Assembly (NCBI GenBank): GCA_963768415.1
Contig: CAVYHX010000016.1
Coordinates: 1-64,000, forward strand
DNA length: 64,000 nucleotides
From: CAVYHX01 sp963768415
GTDB taxonomy: Bacteria; Pseudomonadota; Gammaproteobacteria; UBA9214
Reading direction: 5' to 3'
The notes under the pieces were generated by a model. It made no database searches. It saw only the letters and a program-made list of their open reading frames with translations, and was not told the DNA's origin. This document shows, piece after piece, positions 45,103 to 55,418 of this stretch; within the stretch, counting starts at the first letter, position 1; every line of letters starts with the position of its first letter. Made by a program: the position numbers and the translations under genes.

Positions 45103-45927
45103 ATGAAACCGGTTTTGTATACGTGGATACTGATTCTGGGGTGTTTGCTTGTTGCGCCTGCGCGTGCAGATGTCGTGGTGCTGGTGCATGGATATCTTAA
45201 TGGCGCACGCACCTGGGACGAGAGTGGCATCACGGCGGTCATGGAGCATCACAACTGGCAGCGTGCCGGTGTTTATATTGCCGGGCCTGCAGGGGTGCAG
45301 CTGGTTCCGGCACCTGGTAACGGAGCGCAGCGGAAGTACTACACGGTCGATTTACCGTCAGAAGCTCCGATACTGGTGCAGGCTTTCCAGCTGCGCCAAA
45401 TACTGGACGCTATCAGTCTGACCCATCAAGGTGAACCGATCACACTCGTGGGTCATTCCGCCGGGGGCGTGATAGCGCGCGCCGCGCTGGTGCGTCATAA
45501 CAGCGACAATATCAGGGCGCTGATTACCATTGCGAGCCCGCACCTCGGTACCGAGCGTGCCGAGCAGGCGCTGGATGCGACTGATATCCCCTTTCCCCTG
45601 TCTGTCATCACTGATTTCTTCGGTGGCGCGACCTACCATACGGCGATGCGCTCCCGCAGCCTGTTTGTCGATCTGGTCCGGCCGCGTCCGGGAAACCTGC
45701 TGTTCTGGTTGAACAGCATGCCGCATCCGGATATTGAATATTTTTCGATCATCCGGGGGCAGGCGGCCACGCTGAGTGGCGATTACATTGTTCCGGGCCA
45801 CAGTCAGGATATGAATAATGTTCCGGCATTGCGCGGCAAGTCGTCAGCAGTGCCGGTGAATACCGATCACAGTCTGCATGCGCTTGATGGCAGCGTTATC
45901 GTCGGCTTGCTGGCAGATCTCGACTGA
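45103..45927 (+). CDS. secreted alpha/beta-hydrolase (lipase/esterase-like)
   Basis: 274 residues with a signal peptide (~1-23, ARA). Alpha/beta fold: VVVLVHGYLNGARTW (~23-37, oxyanion region), nucleophile elbow GHSAGG (Ser120), and later Asp/His candidates (D266-H area, NTDHSLHAL). PGAP/Lip-type lipase look. Periplasmic or secreted; substrate unknown. Confidence 0.8.
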   Translation: MKPVLYTWILILGCLLVAPARADVVVLVHGYLNGARTWDESGITAVMEHHNWQRAGVYIAGPAGVQLVPAPGNGAQRKYYTVDLPSEAPILVQAFQLRQILDAISLTHQGEPITLVGHSAGGVIARAALVRHNSDNIRALITIASPHLGTERAEQALDATDIPFPLSVITDFFGGATYHTAMRSRSLFVDLVRPRPGNLLFWLNSMPHPDIEYFSIIRGQAATLSGDYIVPGHSQDMNNVPALRGKSSAVPVNTDHSLHALDGSVIVGLLADLD

Positions 45928-46035
45928 GCCGCCGTGCTCACTGCCGCGGCAGGCTGCCTCCTGTTGATCAGATACGCAGCTGTCACGACTGACAGCGGCG
46001 TCAATCACATGGCGACCCCGGGAAAGGTGTAGTCC

Positions 46036-46785
46036 GTGATTCAATCAATATTCCGTGTCATTTGGCGCAGCATCTGCTGGTTGGAGCTGGCGCTGTTTAC
46101 CCTGCTGCTGTATCTCCTGTCGTTTTTACCGCGTGCGCTGCTGAAGTATGGTTACTTTTCGCTGTTTCGGGCCTGGTGCCGGTCTTTTGTACGTGCGCTG
46201 GGCGTCGATCTGCGGGTTCATCAGAAAAATACCCGCGCTTTGCCGGAGCAGTATATTCTGATTGCCAATCACCCGTCTGCGTTTGAGGATATCGGTATAC
46301 CCGCTGTGTTTCCGGTGCACTCGCTGGCAAAAATCGAGGTGCAGGACTGGTGGCTGGTAGGACGGATCAGTACAGCATCCGGGACTCTGTATGTGGAGCG
46401 GGAGTCACGCGAATCGAGAAGTGCAGCGGCTGAACAGATCGACGAAGAGTTGCGCAGCGGGAAAAATATTGCCCTTTACCCGGAAGGTGGATGCAAGGGA
46501 CGGCGTATTTTCGAAACGTTCCGTTACGGCGCATTTGATATTTCCCTGCGCACCGGGATTCCTGTTCTGCCGGTGTTTCTTCACTATGAATCCCAGGATG
46601 ATTTTGAATGGCGTGCCCCCCAGACACTGCTGGACAAGATCCGGCATATGTCGGCAACGCGGAACAATCGGGTCAATTTCTATGTCTACGATGCCCTGGA
46701 TCCGGCGCAATTTGCCAACAAGGAATCCTACACAGCGTTTGTACACAGTAAATATCTGGAATGGCAGGCACGTTACCTGGATTAG
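46036..46785 (+). CDS. PlsC-type 1-acyl-glycerol-3-phosphate acyltransferase-like
   Basis: 249 residues from GTG 46036. N-terminal membrane segment (~10-32), then the acyltransferase motif NHPSAFED (H-x4-D, ~77-84), IEVQDWWLVGRIS (~98-110) and YPEGGCKGRR (~147-156). Likely acylates lysophospholipid or a related acceptor. Its stop overlaps that of the convergent transporter gene. Confidence 0.82.
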   Translation: MIQSIFRVIWRSICWLELALFTLLLYLLSFLPRALLKYGYFSLFRAWCRSFVRALGVDLRVHQKNTRALPEQYILIANHPSAFEDIGIPAVFPVHSLAKIEVQDWWLVGRISTASGTLYVERESRESRSAAAEQIDEELRSGKNIALYPEGGCKGRRIFETFRYGAFDISLRTGIPVLPVFLHYESQDDFEWRAPQTLLDKIRHMSATRNNRVNFYVYDALDPAQFANKESYTAFVHSKYLEWQARYLD

Positions 46786-48009
46786 CCCAGGACCTTTGCG
46801 ATTTCGCTGTATACCAGCATTCCGAATACCAGTACTGAAATTGTCAGGATAAAATTGGTGATGATTCCGTTTTTATAATCGCCCAGCCAGCTGCGGCGGT
46901 TGTTCATGTACAGCAGCAGCAATGCCAGTAACTGGCATGAAAAAGGCGCCGGCAACGGCGTAGATAATTACCAGCCAGACCGGTTTTCCAACCAGCAAGA
47001 GCACCATGGGCGGCAGGGCGAGATAGAGCAGATAATACCGGTAAGCGGGCGAGCGGGTGTTCACGGTCACGGATTCATCCGGCTGTCGGGTGTATTGGCG
47101 AATGAAATCTGCGAACAGATACGGAACCCCCTGCCAGACACCGAGCATGGAACTGAATACCGCACTCCAGAAGCCGATCAGGAAACACCATTTTCCGAAG
47201 GGGCCGACAACCGCCTCGAGTTTATCAGCCAGGCCCAGGGCAATTTGCGTTCCGGTCATGACTTCCGGTTTTACGCCGGCCGCGATTACCATGATGGCAA
47301 TACCGAACAGGCCGGTCAGGAGATATGCGACAGACAGGTCCTTGCGCACGCGGTGTAGATCATTCTCCCGGTCCCAGCCGCGTTCACGAATCCAGTAGCC
47401 ATAACACAGCAGGGTGACGCTGCCACCAACGCCGCCAATTACACCAATAATGAACAGTACCGAGCCTTCGGGTATAACGGGTATCAGCAGGCCGGTTGCA
47501 ATATTCGGCAGGCCGGGTGCAACCCACATGGCTGTGATCAGTACGAGCACAAACATCAGGGCGATAAACACCTTCATCAGCTTTTCCAGAAGGGAATAAC
47601 GCCCGATAAGTACCAGTACGACCGCGACCAGTGAATGGCCGACGCCCCATAATTCAACCGAGATTTGCGGGTAGAGTGCATGCGCTGCCAGGCCGCAGCT
47701 GGCAATCAGGGCGCCGGCGACAATGAAGCTCCACAGCAGCAGATAGACAAAGAAATAGATCGATACGACCCGGGGAAGCCGTTGTACCCAGCCTTCCAGC
47801 AGGGTGGTGCCGGTAACCAGTTGCCAGCGGCTCAAACCCTCGTTCAGGGCAAATTTCATTATCGCGCCCAGAACAGCCGCCCACAGGATGGCCGTGCCGT
47901 ATCTTGCACCCGCAACTGAAGCGGCGATCAGGTCGCCGGCACCCAGACCGGTTGCCGCAATTACCAGGCCCGGGCCAATATCCCTGAAAAAAGATTCCTG
48001 TTTGGCCAT
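46782..48009 (-). CDS. NRAMP-family transporter (one-base shift near the end)
   Basis: ~408 residues after correction, 11 membrane segments. FFRDIGPGLVIAATGLGAGD (~6-25) opens the first segment. The canonical DPGN of Mn/Fe NRAMPs is replaced by GAGD, so the substrate is uncertain (Mg, Mn or other). The frame breaks at 46932 (extra C on the plus strand); correcting it gives the C-terminal helices LALLLLYMNN and FILTISVLVFGMLVY ending ...IAKVLG at 46782, where the uncorrected ORF stops at 46873. It overlaps the convergent plsC stop by 4 bp. Confidence 0.8.
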
Positions 48010-48120
48010 ATAGATTTGGTTGTTTTCAGCGCTGTTGCGTTCAACAGTATTGAATCCTCATGGTAAAGTAGCTATCAGAAGATAGCTTGTCCAGCACAAA
48101 TCGCTTGTGAATTATTGCCT

Positions 48121-50507
48121 ATGAAGCTGCGCACCCAGATTTTTCTGTTTTTGTTTATGCTTGGGCTGGTCCCGTTGCTGGCCGCGTTCGTGATCAATAT
48201 ACCGATGATCTTCGACCGCCTGGAAGCCCTGTATCACAAGGCTTATATGCAGAACCTGAGGGCGGGATTCAGCGAGCTTGACCAGCATATTGCACGGCGT
48301 CACGAAATGGCACGCTTGCTGGCCAAGATGCCGGAGCCGGGATTGTTACGCTATGCCGGTGATGCCGATTCTCCGCAGACTATCGACGCTGACCGGGGTG
48401 ACTATGTTAAGTGGATCAACCGGGTATTGTTCGACCAGCTCGATATCACCCGCATTCTCTTTCTGGACAAAACCGGCAGTGTCAGCTACTGGCTGGAACG
48501 GAACAATGCGACCGGCATGCTTGAAGCGCATGCCGATAATATAAATGAACTGAATCCCGAGCTGTTGAAGATTGGCCGCGAGCTGCATCCGGGTGATGTT
48601 ATGACCGGACCCGTTATAATCAACAAGTCAGCCATCGATGTGGCACCGAACCGGGTTATGCAGCTGAGTATTGTCAGTCCGGTTGAATTGTCAGTTGAGG
48701 CGCCGGAGGAGCCGGATGACAGTCGCGCTGATCGTGGCATGGTAATTGTCTATCTCGATATCAGCGGGCTGGCAAATGCCTACCGCGGTATTTACTGGGT
48801 ACACAATGACGGACATTACCTGGGTCTGGTGGATGGCAAACCCCGGGCGAGAAATGCATTCGATGATTTTCCGGGCCTGGAGGAAACCTTCAAAAAAAGG
48901 GAGCTGGGACTCTGGGAATATAATAGTCAGCAGGTGTTATGGGCGCCCCTGTTCGATACCGAGTTCTCCGGCCCGATCTGGGTTGGACGCAGCGTCGATC
49001 CATCTCCGATCGTGGCACTGCGCCGGACTATTGAGGTACGGGTTGCAGCCATTGCCGTCGGGTTGCTGATTGTGGTGTTCATGGTCGCGCGTTTGATTGC
49101 TGTGAGGACCGAGCGCCTTGGGCAGGGATCTGACCGATGGTATCGCGCAAGTCCTGGAAAGTGATGAGCCGGTGAGGTTTTCCTGGCAGCGGCCGCAGGA
49201 GCTGAATGAACTTGGTAAAAATCTCACCCGGCTTGCCGAAACCCATGCCGAGCATAACAAGGCATTGCTTGAGTACGCCCGTGAGCTGGAAGAATCCAAC
49301 CGCTACAAGTCTGAATTTCTCGCCAATGTCAGTCATGAATTGCGTACCCCACTGAACTCGATACTGTTGCTGTCAAAGATGCTGGCCCGGAACAAGGCGG
49401 GCAAGCTGATGGATGAGGAGAGCAGGCAGGCGCGTGTTATCCATGACGCAGGCACTGACCTGACGGCGCTGATTGACAATATTCTTGACCTGTCACGGAT
49501 CGAGGCCCGCCAGATGTCCCTGGTGTGCGAAACGGTCGACCTGCGCAAGATAATTACCGATGTCGCGGAGCTGATGCGCCCGCAGTTTGACGAAAAGCAC
49601 CTCGAGCTGAAGCTGGAAATCGATGCAGACAGCACCGCAATCGGTCGCAAGTGATAAGGAAAAATTACGTCAGATCCTGATCAACTTTCTATCCAACGCG
49701 GTAAAATTCACAATGCACGGCGGTGTAACATTGCGACTTTTGCCGGTGACGGGACGGGAAGACACGGGTTTTACGGTGCGGATCAGTGTTGTCGATACCG
49801 GTATCGGGATACCTGCGAGTAAACGCGAACTTGTCTTCGAGGCCTTCAAGCAGGCGGACGGCTCAACCAGCCGCCGTTTCGGGGGTACCGGGCTGGGTTT
49901 GACCATCAGTCGCGAACTGGCCCGGCTGATCGGTGGTGCAATCGAGGTCGAAAGTGAAGACAATAAAGGTTCAACTTTCAGTCTGCTGTTACCGGCGGAA
50001 ATGCCTGCCGCCCCGCAAGCGGCAGTCGTGCATGACCCGGAAAGGGTGGCTATTGCCGATGGTTCGGACCTGACAATTCCGGCTGCAAACTTTAATGGTG
50101 CGCGGGTGCTGATCGTGGATGATGATATGCGCAACCTGCTGGCCCTGACACCATTGCTGGAGAAATGGCAGCTCGATGTAACTGCAGCCGGTGATGGCCG
50201 GGAAGCGCTGGACACGCTGGAAAGTGACGCCAATTTCGAACTTGTGCTGATGGATATAATGATGCCGGAGATGAGTGGATATGATGTCATCAGGCAGTTG
50301 CGCAGTCAGCCGCGCTTCGCCGAACTGCCGGTGATTGCGCTGACAGCCAAGGCCGGCGAGGAAGATCGCCTGAGTTGCCTGCAAGCCGGGGCGGATGATG
50401 TTGTTGTCAAGCCGATTGACCTGGTTGAGCTGCGCGCGTACATGGACAAGTACCTGTCTTCCGTGCCGGCAGCACAATCATCTGGACCGCAGGGAACACA
50501 ACCATGA
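48121..50507 (+). CDS. hybrid histidine kinase with receiver (two one-base shifts)
   Basis: ~793 residues after correction. Two membrane helices (~5-25 and ~302-320) flank a large periplasmic sensor. The kinase core has SHELRTPLN (H box), NFLSNAVKFT (N box), DTGIGI and GTGLGLTISREL, then a receiver with VLIVDDD and VLMDIMMPEMSG. Extra bases lie near 49123 and 49631. Translation is coupled to the next gene by ATGA overlap (50504-50507). Signal sensed unknown. Confidence 0.85.
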
Positions 50508-51358
50508 AGCGATATGCCGGCTTCCGGATACTGATTGTTGATGACAACAAAAACAATCTGTTTGCCCTGCGTACCCTGATTGAAGAGCATATGGATGTTG
50601 AGGTAATCGAAGCCGCTTCCGGCCAGGAAGCGCTGGATATTGCGCTGGACAATCCGCGTATAGACCTGATTGTTCTTGATGTACAGATGCCGGAGATGGA
50701 TGGTTTTCAGACCGCATCCATGCTCAAGGTCAGGAAAAAGACCCGGGATATACCGATTATCTTCCTGACTGCTGCGTACAAGACAGACGAGTTTCAGCAA
50801 AAGGGTTATGAGGTGGGTGCTGCGGATTACCTGCTCAAGCCGATCGATGATAATCAGCTGATCAACAAGATCAGCACCTACCTGCGCCTGATAGAGAAAG
50901 AGCGCGAAATGAACCGTCAGCTCGAAATGCTGGTGGCGGAGCGGACTCAGGAACTGCATATCGCCAAAAACTATCTTGAAAATGTTATTGAGAATATAGG
51001 CGAGGCCCTGTTGCTGCTTGATCCGGATGGCAGGATCAAGGCCTCCAACCCGGCAGCGTGCCGCATGCTGGGTTATGCTGCCGCAGATTTACTCGGCATG
51101 GCGATTGGCGATGTCTTCGAGGAGGAGGAAACGGAGCAGGCCAACGCCTTTATGGGTATCTGGCTGGAGGCGCTGATACGTACCGGGAGCCTGAGCAGTA
51201 TCGAGGCCCGTTTTATCGCCAGTGACCAGCGGCGCGTGCCGATCCTGTTTTCACGCACCGCACTGAAGGACGAATCCGGGCAGATAACTGATATCATCTG
51301 CCTGGCCAAGGATATGACGGGTTATGAACGTATTGCCGGCAGGCAGGAGCATGCGTGA
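50504..51358 (+). CDS. response regulator with receiver and PAS domains
   Basis: 284 residues. Receiver (~8-125): ILIVDDNKNN and phospho-Asp in IVLDVQMPEMDG, Lys in LLKPID. A coiled coil (ERTQELHIAKNYLENVIENI) leads to a PAS domain (~155-275). No DNA-binding or enzyme domain, so it probably acts by protein contact or as a relay to the adjacent kinase, with which it overlaps by 4 bp. Confidence 0.88.
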   Translation: MKRYAGFRILIVDDNKNNLFALRTLIEEHMDVEVIEAASGQEALDIALDNPRIDLIVLDVQMPEMDGFQTASMLKVRKKTRDIPIIFLTAAYKTDEFQQKGYEVGAADYLLKPIDDNQLINKISTYLRLIEKEREMNRQLEMLVAERTQELHIAKNYLENVIENIGEALLLLDPDGRIKASNPAACRMLGYAAADLLGMAIGDVFEEEETEQANAFMGIWLEALIRTGSLSSIEARFIASDQRRVPILFSRTALKDESGQITDIICLAKDMTGYERIAGRQEHA

Positions 51359-51436
51359 ATGCACCCCAGGGCAGTGCGCCGCTTGCATACCGGGCGCACC
51401 GGGAACTTCGCCGCCGAAAAATTTCTGGAGTTATTA

Positions 51437-51772
51437 ATGGAAGAACCGAAAGCAGACCAGTCCTCGGAAGAGGAAATCACCCTTACCGCGGATGCACTCA
51501 AGGCGATGGGGCATCCACTGCGATGGAAGATTCTTTGTACGCTCGGCAATGCAGAGATGTCAGTGGGAGAGATAGTCGAGAAAATAGGGACATCACAAAG
51601 CAATGTATCACAGCACCTGGACCAGTTGCGCAACAAGAATATCGTCATTTCAAGGCGCGATGCGAACCGCATATACTACCGTGTCCGCAATGAAAAACTG
51701 CTGCAACTGATTGGCACCATGCGCGATGTTTTGTGTCACACGTACCTGGATGACACCTATTCACAAGAGTAA
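51437..51772 (+). CDS. ArsR-family repressor, SqrR/BigR-like persulfide sensor
   Basis: 111 residues from ATG 51437 (GGAG before it). Winged helix: SVGEIVEKIGTSQSNVSQHL (~42-61). Two cysteines, C34 (WKILCTL) and C100 (DVLCHTY), are 66 residues apart, the spacing of the redox pair in BigR (C42/C108) and SqrR (C41/C107) as remembered, and their contexts align. Such proteins lose DNA binding when they form a tetrasulfide or disulfide with persulfide. Targets here unknown. Confidence 0.75.
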   Translation: MEEPKADQSSEEEITLTADALKAMGHPLRWKILCTLGNAEMSVGEIVEKIGTSQSNVSQHLDQLRNKNIVISRRDANRIYYRVRNEKLLQLIGTMRDVLCHTYLDDTYSQE

Positions 51773-51868
51773 CAGGCAGTTTTCTGCGAGTCATGGCAGG
51801 TCATTGCACTCCGGCTGCAGGTTGCGCTGCCTGGGTCCGGCTCTCGCCAACGGTGCGCGGACTGATAC

Positions 51869-52270
51869 ATGGTTGCAATTGCACCTAATTGCACTCCTGG
51901 CAGTGCCGGTGATCGCGGCCCCGTGAATGCCGAACCGGCAAGCAGATTGTTGCTGTCCATAGTTGAATTTGGGGGTTATCCAAACTTCACGCCCCTGTAT
52001 GAAGCCCAGGGTTACGAGGTGGTGGTGGAGAGCCGAATGCGCAAGGCCATCAGCTTTCTGCAGAAACGGCAGCCGCAGGTGATCGTCGCTGAATTCAATT
52101 TCCAGTCAGATTTCCGTGACCGAACCAGCAGCCTGGAGTCACTGCTGGCCGTGGTGCAGCGCATGAAAAACACCCAAGTGATTGTTTTTTATGATGATGA
52201 ATACAAGGCGCAGCTGCAAGAACTGTGTGCGCGCCTGCCCGTGAGTGTCAGCGCTGGCCTTCCCGATTGA
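51869..52270 (+). CDS. receiver-like uncharacterised protein
   Basis: 133 residues; GTG 51923 is another start. The text SRLLLSIVEFGGYPNFTPLY... VVVESRMRKAISFLQKRQPQVIVAEFNF... MKNTQVIVFYDDEYKAQLQEL alternates like a flavodoxin/CheY fold but lacks a phospho-Asp motif. It lies ~96 bp after the ArsR-type gene. Role unknown. Confidence 0.5.
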   Translation: MVAIAPNCTPGSAGDRGPVNAEPASRLLLSIVEFGGYPNFTPLYEAQGYEVVVESRMRKAISFLQKRQPQVIVAEFNFQSDFRDRTSSLESLLAVVQRMKNTQVIVFYDDEYKAQLQELCARLPVSVSAGLPD

Positions 52271-52405
52271 GAGCCTTCGAATTGCGCGACTGCCTGATAA
52301 AATTCGGTTAAAATGACAATATATTGACGATACAGTCCGGCATGTATTGAGTGTAAACTGCACGTTCTGCCACAGGTTGCCGGAACAGTGCGACAAGGAA
52401 TTGAT

Positions 52406-53100
52406 ATGAATAGTATTTTTTTCCACTCCCGAAGCGATGCGCGTATTTGCTGGTCGCAACGCTACTCGCGTCGGTCACGATGACAGCCTCGGCTACGGAC
52501 TTGCGCGTGCGCGTGTTTGAGCGCGGCGGACCGGCGCCATTGAGCGGGGCCGCGGTTTGCCTCGGCACCGCGGCCAATCTGAGTCAGTTTGGTGCCATTC
52601 GAACCGATGACGAAGGCTACGCGGTATTTCGCGATGTGCCGTATGCACCCCTGAAGGTGACGGCTTCAAAGGCCGGTTTCAAGGCAGAGCAGGAGTCCCT
52701 GGTCACCTCTGATTCGGACCGGATGCTGGTGATATCACTGCCTCCCGGGGGCGGCGGCCGTCAGTGTACAGTGAGCGAACCGGCTGTACCGGTACTGTCC
52801 AGCGGTTTGAAGGTTGCCCGTATCGCCATCAACAACGGGGCTGCGGTGACTGCGGCAACACGCGTGACCCTGAATAACAGGGTGATCGGTAATCCCACGC
52901 AGTATCGGGCCAGTGAACGCGCCGATTTCTACGGTGCGACCTGGGAACCTTATTCAGCAGCCCCGGAGTTTCAGCTGAGCACCGATTACGGCAGAAAGAT
53001 TGTGTACTTCCAGGTGCGCCGTTATTCACGGATCAATGGGGCGGATTTGCAAACGCTTTCGCCGGTTATGCGCGAATCCATTACCCTGCAGACTCCCTGA
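52406..53100 (+). CDS. secreted protein with carboxypeptidase-regulatory-like domain
   Basis: A signal sequence appears if a base lost in the T7 run near 52417 is restored: MNSIFFPLPKRCAYLLVATL followed by LASVTMTASA. Without it the frame starts at TTG 52447 (217 residues). The mature part has a CNA-B/carboxypeptidase-regulatory-like fold near 30-100 (PLSGAAVCLGTAANLSQFG, TDDEGYAVFRDVPYAPLKVT). Two Cys. Periplasmic; it lies 27 bp before a HExxH protease gene. Confidence 0.6.
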
Positions 53101-53127
53101 TCAGGGTTTGTTGCGGGTCCGACCCTG

Positions 53128-53913
53128 ATGCCATCACGCCGCCTGTTCAGGCAGCTGCGCATACTTGCACTGTTATTCATATTGCTGGTCGTGGCCGGTG
53201 ATGCATGGCTGTCGACCAGCCGGTCAACTGACTGGAATGATCCACTCTGGGTTGTGCTTTACCCAATCAACGCCAGTGACGATATCGCTGTAGCTGAATA
53301 TCTGGCGCAGCTGCAGGCGGCCAGCTTTGCACCGATCGAGGATTTCATCGCCCGGCAGGCGGGCGCCTATGGTCTGGGCAATAACAAACTGGTTACCGTC
53401 AGGCTGGGCCCGGAGGTGCGTTCACTGCCCCCGGATCCGCCACAAAACAGAAATATCCCGGGTGTTATGTGGTGGAGTCTCAAACTGCGTTTATGGGCGT
53501 TGCGGACTGGCTGGGGACAGGATGGACCACCCGCTGATGTCCGGATTTACGTGATCTATTACAACGACCGGTATCTGCCGCGGCTCGATCACTCGCTGGG
53601 ACTGCAGAAGGGTCTGCTCGGGCTTGTGCATGCCTATGCAGGCACAAGCCATGCAGCCGGCAATAATTTCATCATTGCACATGAACTGCTGCATACCCTG
53701 GGTGCTTCCGACAAGTATGATATGGCGGACAACCAGCCGGTTTATCCGGCCGGTTATGCCGAGCCGGACAGACTGCCGCTATACCCGCAGGAGAAGGCGG
53801 AAATTATGGGAGGACGTATTCCTCTGGCGGCGGATCGTTCAGATATCCCCGCCTCATTGCAGCGCGCCATGATTGGCCGGGAAACTGCGCGGGAAATAAA
53901 ATGGGCAAACTAG
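53128..53913 (+). CDS. membrane-anchored zinc metalloprotease-like protein
   Basis: 261 residues with one N-terminal membrane helix (~10-28). The zinc site HELLHTLGASDKYD (HExxH, ~186-199, with downstream Asp) sits in a short conserved core. No propeptide recognised. Only the zinc motif supports the activity. Probably one transcript with the preceding secreted protein. Confidence 0.65.
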   Translation: MPSRRLFRQLRILALLFILLVVAGDAWLSTSRSTDWNDPLWVVLYPINASDDIAVAEYLAQLQAASFAPIEDFIARQAGAYGLGNNKLVTVRLGPEVRSLPPDPPQNRNIPGVMWWSLKLRLWALRTGWGQDGPPADVRIYVIYYNDRYLPRLDHSLGLQKGLLGLVHAYAGTSHAAGNNFIIAHELLHTLGASDKYDMADNQPVYPAGYAEPDRLPLYPQEKAEIMGGRIPLAADRSDIPASLQRAMIGRETAREIKWAN

Positions 53914-54000
53914 CCCGCAGAACGCAGCAAAGCAGAAATATATGCATCTGGATCGAGCCTGAGGAGGACCGACCCGGGTGGTGTCAATGCAGGAGCTTCC

Positions 54001-54417
54001 CTAGAACGTCAGGTCATCCGGATTATAGTCTAGTGTTTTCTCTGCGAGGATATCGCCTGCCGCGTTCAGGACAACCACAGTCCAGGTCCCTTGCATGTCC
54101 GGTGACATTTGCTTGCTGGACCATACGCGCCAGCGCGGCCCGCCCGCACGGAAACGGACTTCGGCAACCGATTCGCCCTTGAATTCCCAGCTGTGGATGA
54201 GCAGCTGATCCGTCATGCCGCTTACTTCAGTGTAGAAAAAAATCTTCTCTGCCGGCCCATTCAGTTCGACCAGGTTGTCTGCCGGCTCCCGTCTCTGGAT
54301 GGCGCTGGTGAACTGGGCACGTGCAACATCGGCCGGTACTGCAGTGGCGTCTGGTTCCGCCATCAGGGGCTGGCTCAGTATTGCTACCATGATGGCGGCG
54401 TGTGATTTCCTGGTCAT
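54001..54417 (-). CDS. DUF2914-domain protein, exported
   Basis: 138 residues with a short signal (~1-20). DUF2914 pattern: VARAQFTSAIQRREPADNLV (~31-50), KIFFYTEVSGM, SWEFKGESVAEVRFRAGGPRWRV (~76-98) and GTWTVVVLNAAGDIL. Periplasmic; proposed structural or interaction role in the family. Function unknown. Confidence 0.75.
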   Translation of the reverse strand: MTRKSHAAIMVAILSQPLMAEPDATAVPADVARAQFTSAIQRREPADNLVELNGPAEKIFFYTEVSGMTDQLLIHSWEFKGESVAEVRFRAGGPRWRVWSSKQMSPDMQGTWTVVVLNAAGDILAEKTLDYNPDDLTF

Positions 54418-54518
54418 ACCGGTTCTGAATTAATCTGCACATCTCTATGAGACATCTGAACCGATATCGATTCAGTGAGCAGTGTCACAAAACAGCCGGA
54501 AAAACCACTTGCCGGGGA

Positions 54519-54984
54519 CTAGTTGTTATCGGCGTGCGGCCTCTTCTTGCGCCCCTGGAATTTCACAATGGCCTGAACTATGACGTCATATGGCAGGTCT
54601 TCCAGGCGCCCGTAGCGCTGAATCGCACGTGTCGGTCAGCCCGATGACATTGTCTATCTGGCTGCTGGCGGACAGTTCCGGATGCAGCAGCCCCTGTAAT
54701 CCCAGTAGCCCGCCGATCTGGACGCGGATTTCCTTGGCATGGGGGAGGGGGGCATCGGTACTGGTTAAATGCAGGGAGAACCGGGCGTTGTGCCGCAGCC
54801 TGCTGATCAGCTCGGCGCAGACGGCATTTCCCGATGCGGACTCGCAGGCTACTCCTTCACGGTCTGCCAGGTGGAAACGCAGAGATTTGACGCAGGTGCA
54901 GCGGCGCGTGCTCACGGCCTTTTCAAATACGCAGCGGCGCTTGTTGATGGCGTAATAGGTGGACTTGTATTCCTGTTCTTCCAT
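54519..54984 (-). CDS. Cys-rich GGLLGLQ-family protein, copy 1 (one-base shift)
   Basis: ~154 residues after removing one base near 54640. N-terminus RRCVFEKAVSTRRCTCVKSL with C...C-x-C, VACESASGNAVCAELI, then VQIGGLLGLQGLLHPE. The corrected C-terminus reads RAIQRYGRLEDLPYDVIVQA, then IVKFQGRKKRPHADNN. The uncorrected frame stops at 54586. Cysteines suggest metal or iron-sulfur binding (inference). Paralogue of the 56380 gene, which has the same order of Cys block, ACSAAASHDRC and GGLLGLQ. No known family recognised. Confidence 0.62.
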
Positions 54985-55029
54985 CTGTACCTGCAGCTGT
55001 GTGTGGTGTTTTTCCCGGTTAATGCCGGA

Positions 55030-55269
55030 TTATTTCTCCCATTCCTTGACGATCGGTTCTTCCCTGAATTCAGTCAGGCGCTTCTCGGCTTCCGCCTGGT
55101 CTTCAGCAAAGATTATTTTGTAGATTCGGCCTTCATCCAGCGGTTCTTCGGCACGTAGTGTTCTGACAGCGTTTTTTGCGCCCTTGAAATCACTGAAATC
55201 ATTTATCATGACCAGATCTCTGGTTCTGGAGGCCTCGCCAGGCCTGAGTGCATATATGTAGTAGGGCAT
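55030..55269 (-). CDS. uncharacterised 79-residue protein
   Basis: Begins MPYYIYALRPGEASRTRDLV and is Lys/Glu-rich and helical at the C-terminus (EDQAEAEKRLTEFREEPIV). Soluble. No family recognised. It starts 46 bp before the copy-1 Cys-rich gene in the same direction, so probably one transcript. Confidence 0.6.
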   Translation of the reverse strand: MPYYIYALRPGEASRTRDLVMINDFSDFKGAKNAVRTLRAEEPLDEGRIYKIIFAEDQAEAEKRLTEFREEPIVKEWEK

Positions 55270-55418
55270 TGGGTATTTCCGCTCACAGATTAAACATGAT
55301 GGTCATCATTATACAGCCTGATACGGTTGCCGGCACGGGATGGTCTTGCATTGACGCAGTTTCATTACCCCTGTGTGCGATTTCCGCATTGGAATACGAC
55401 AGCGGATTATGTTGTTCG

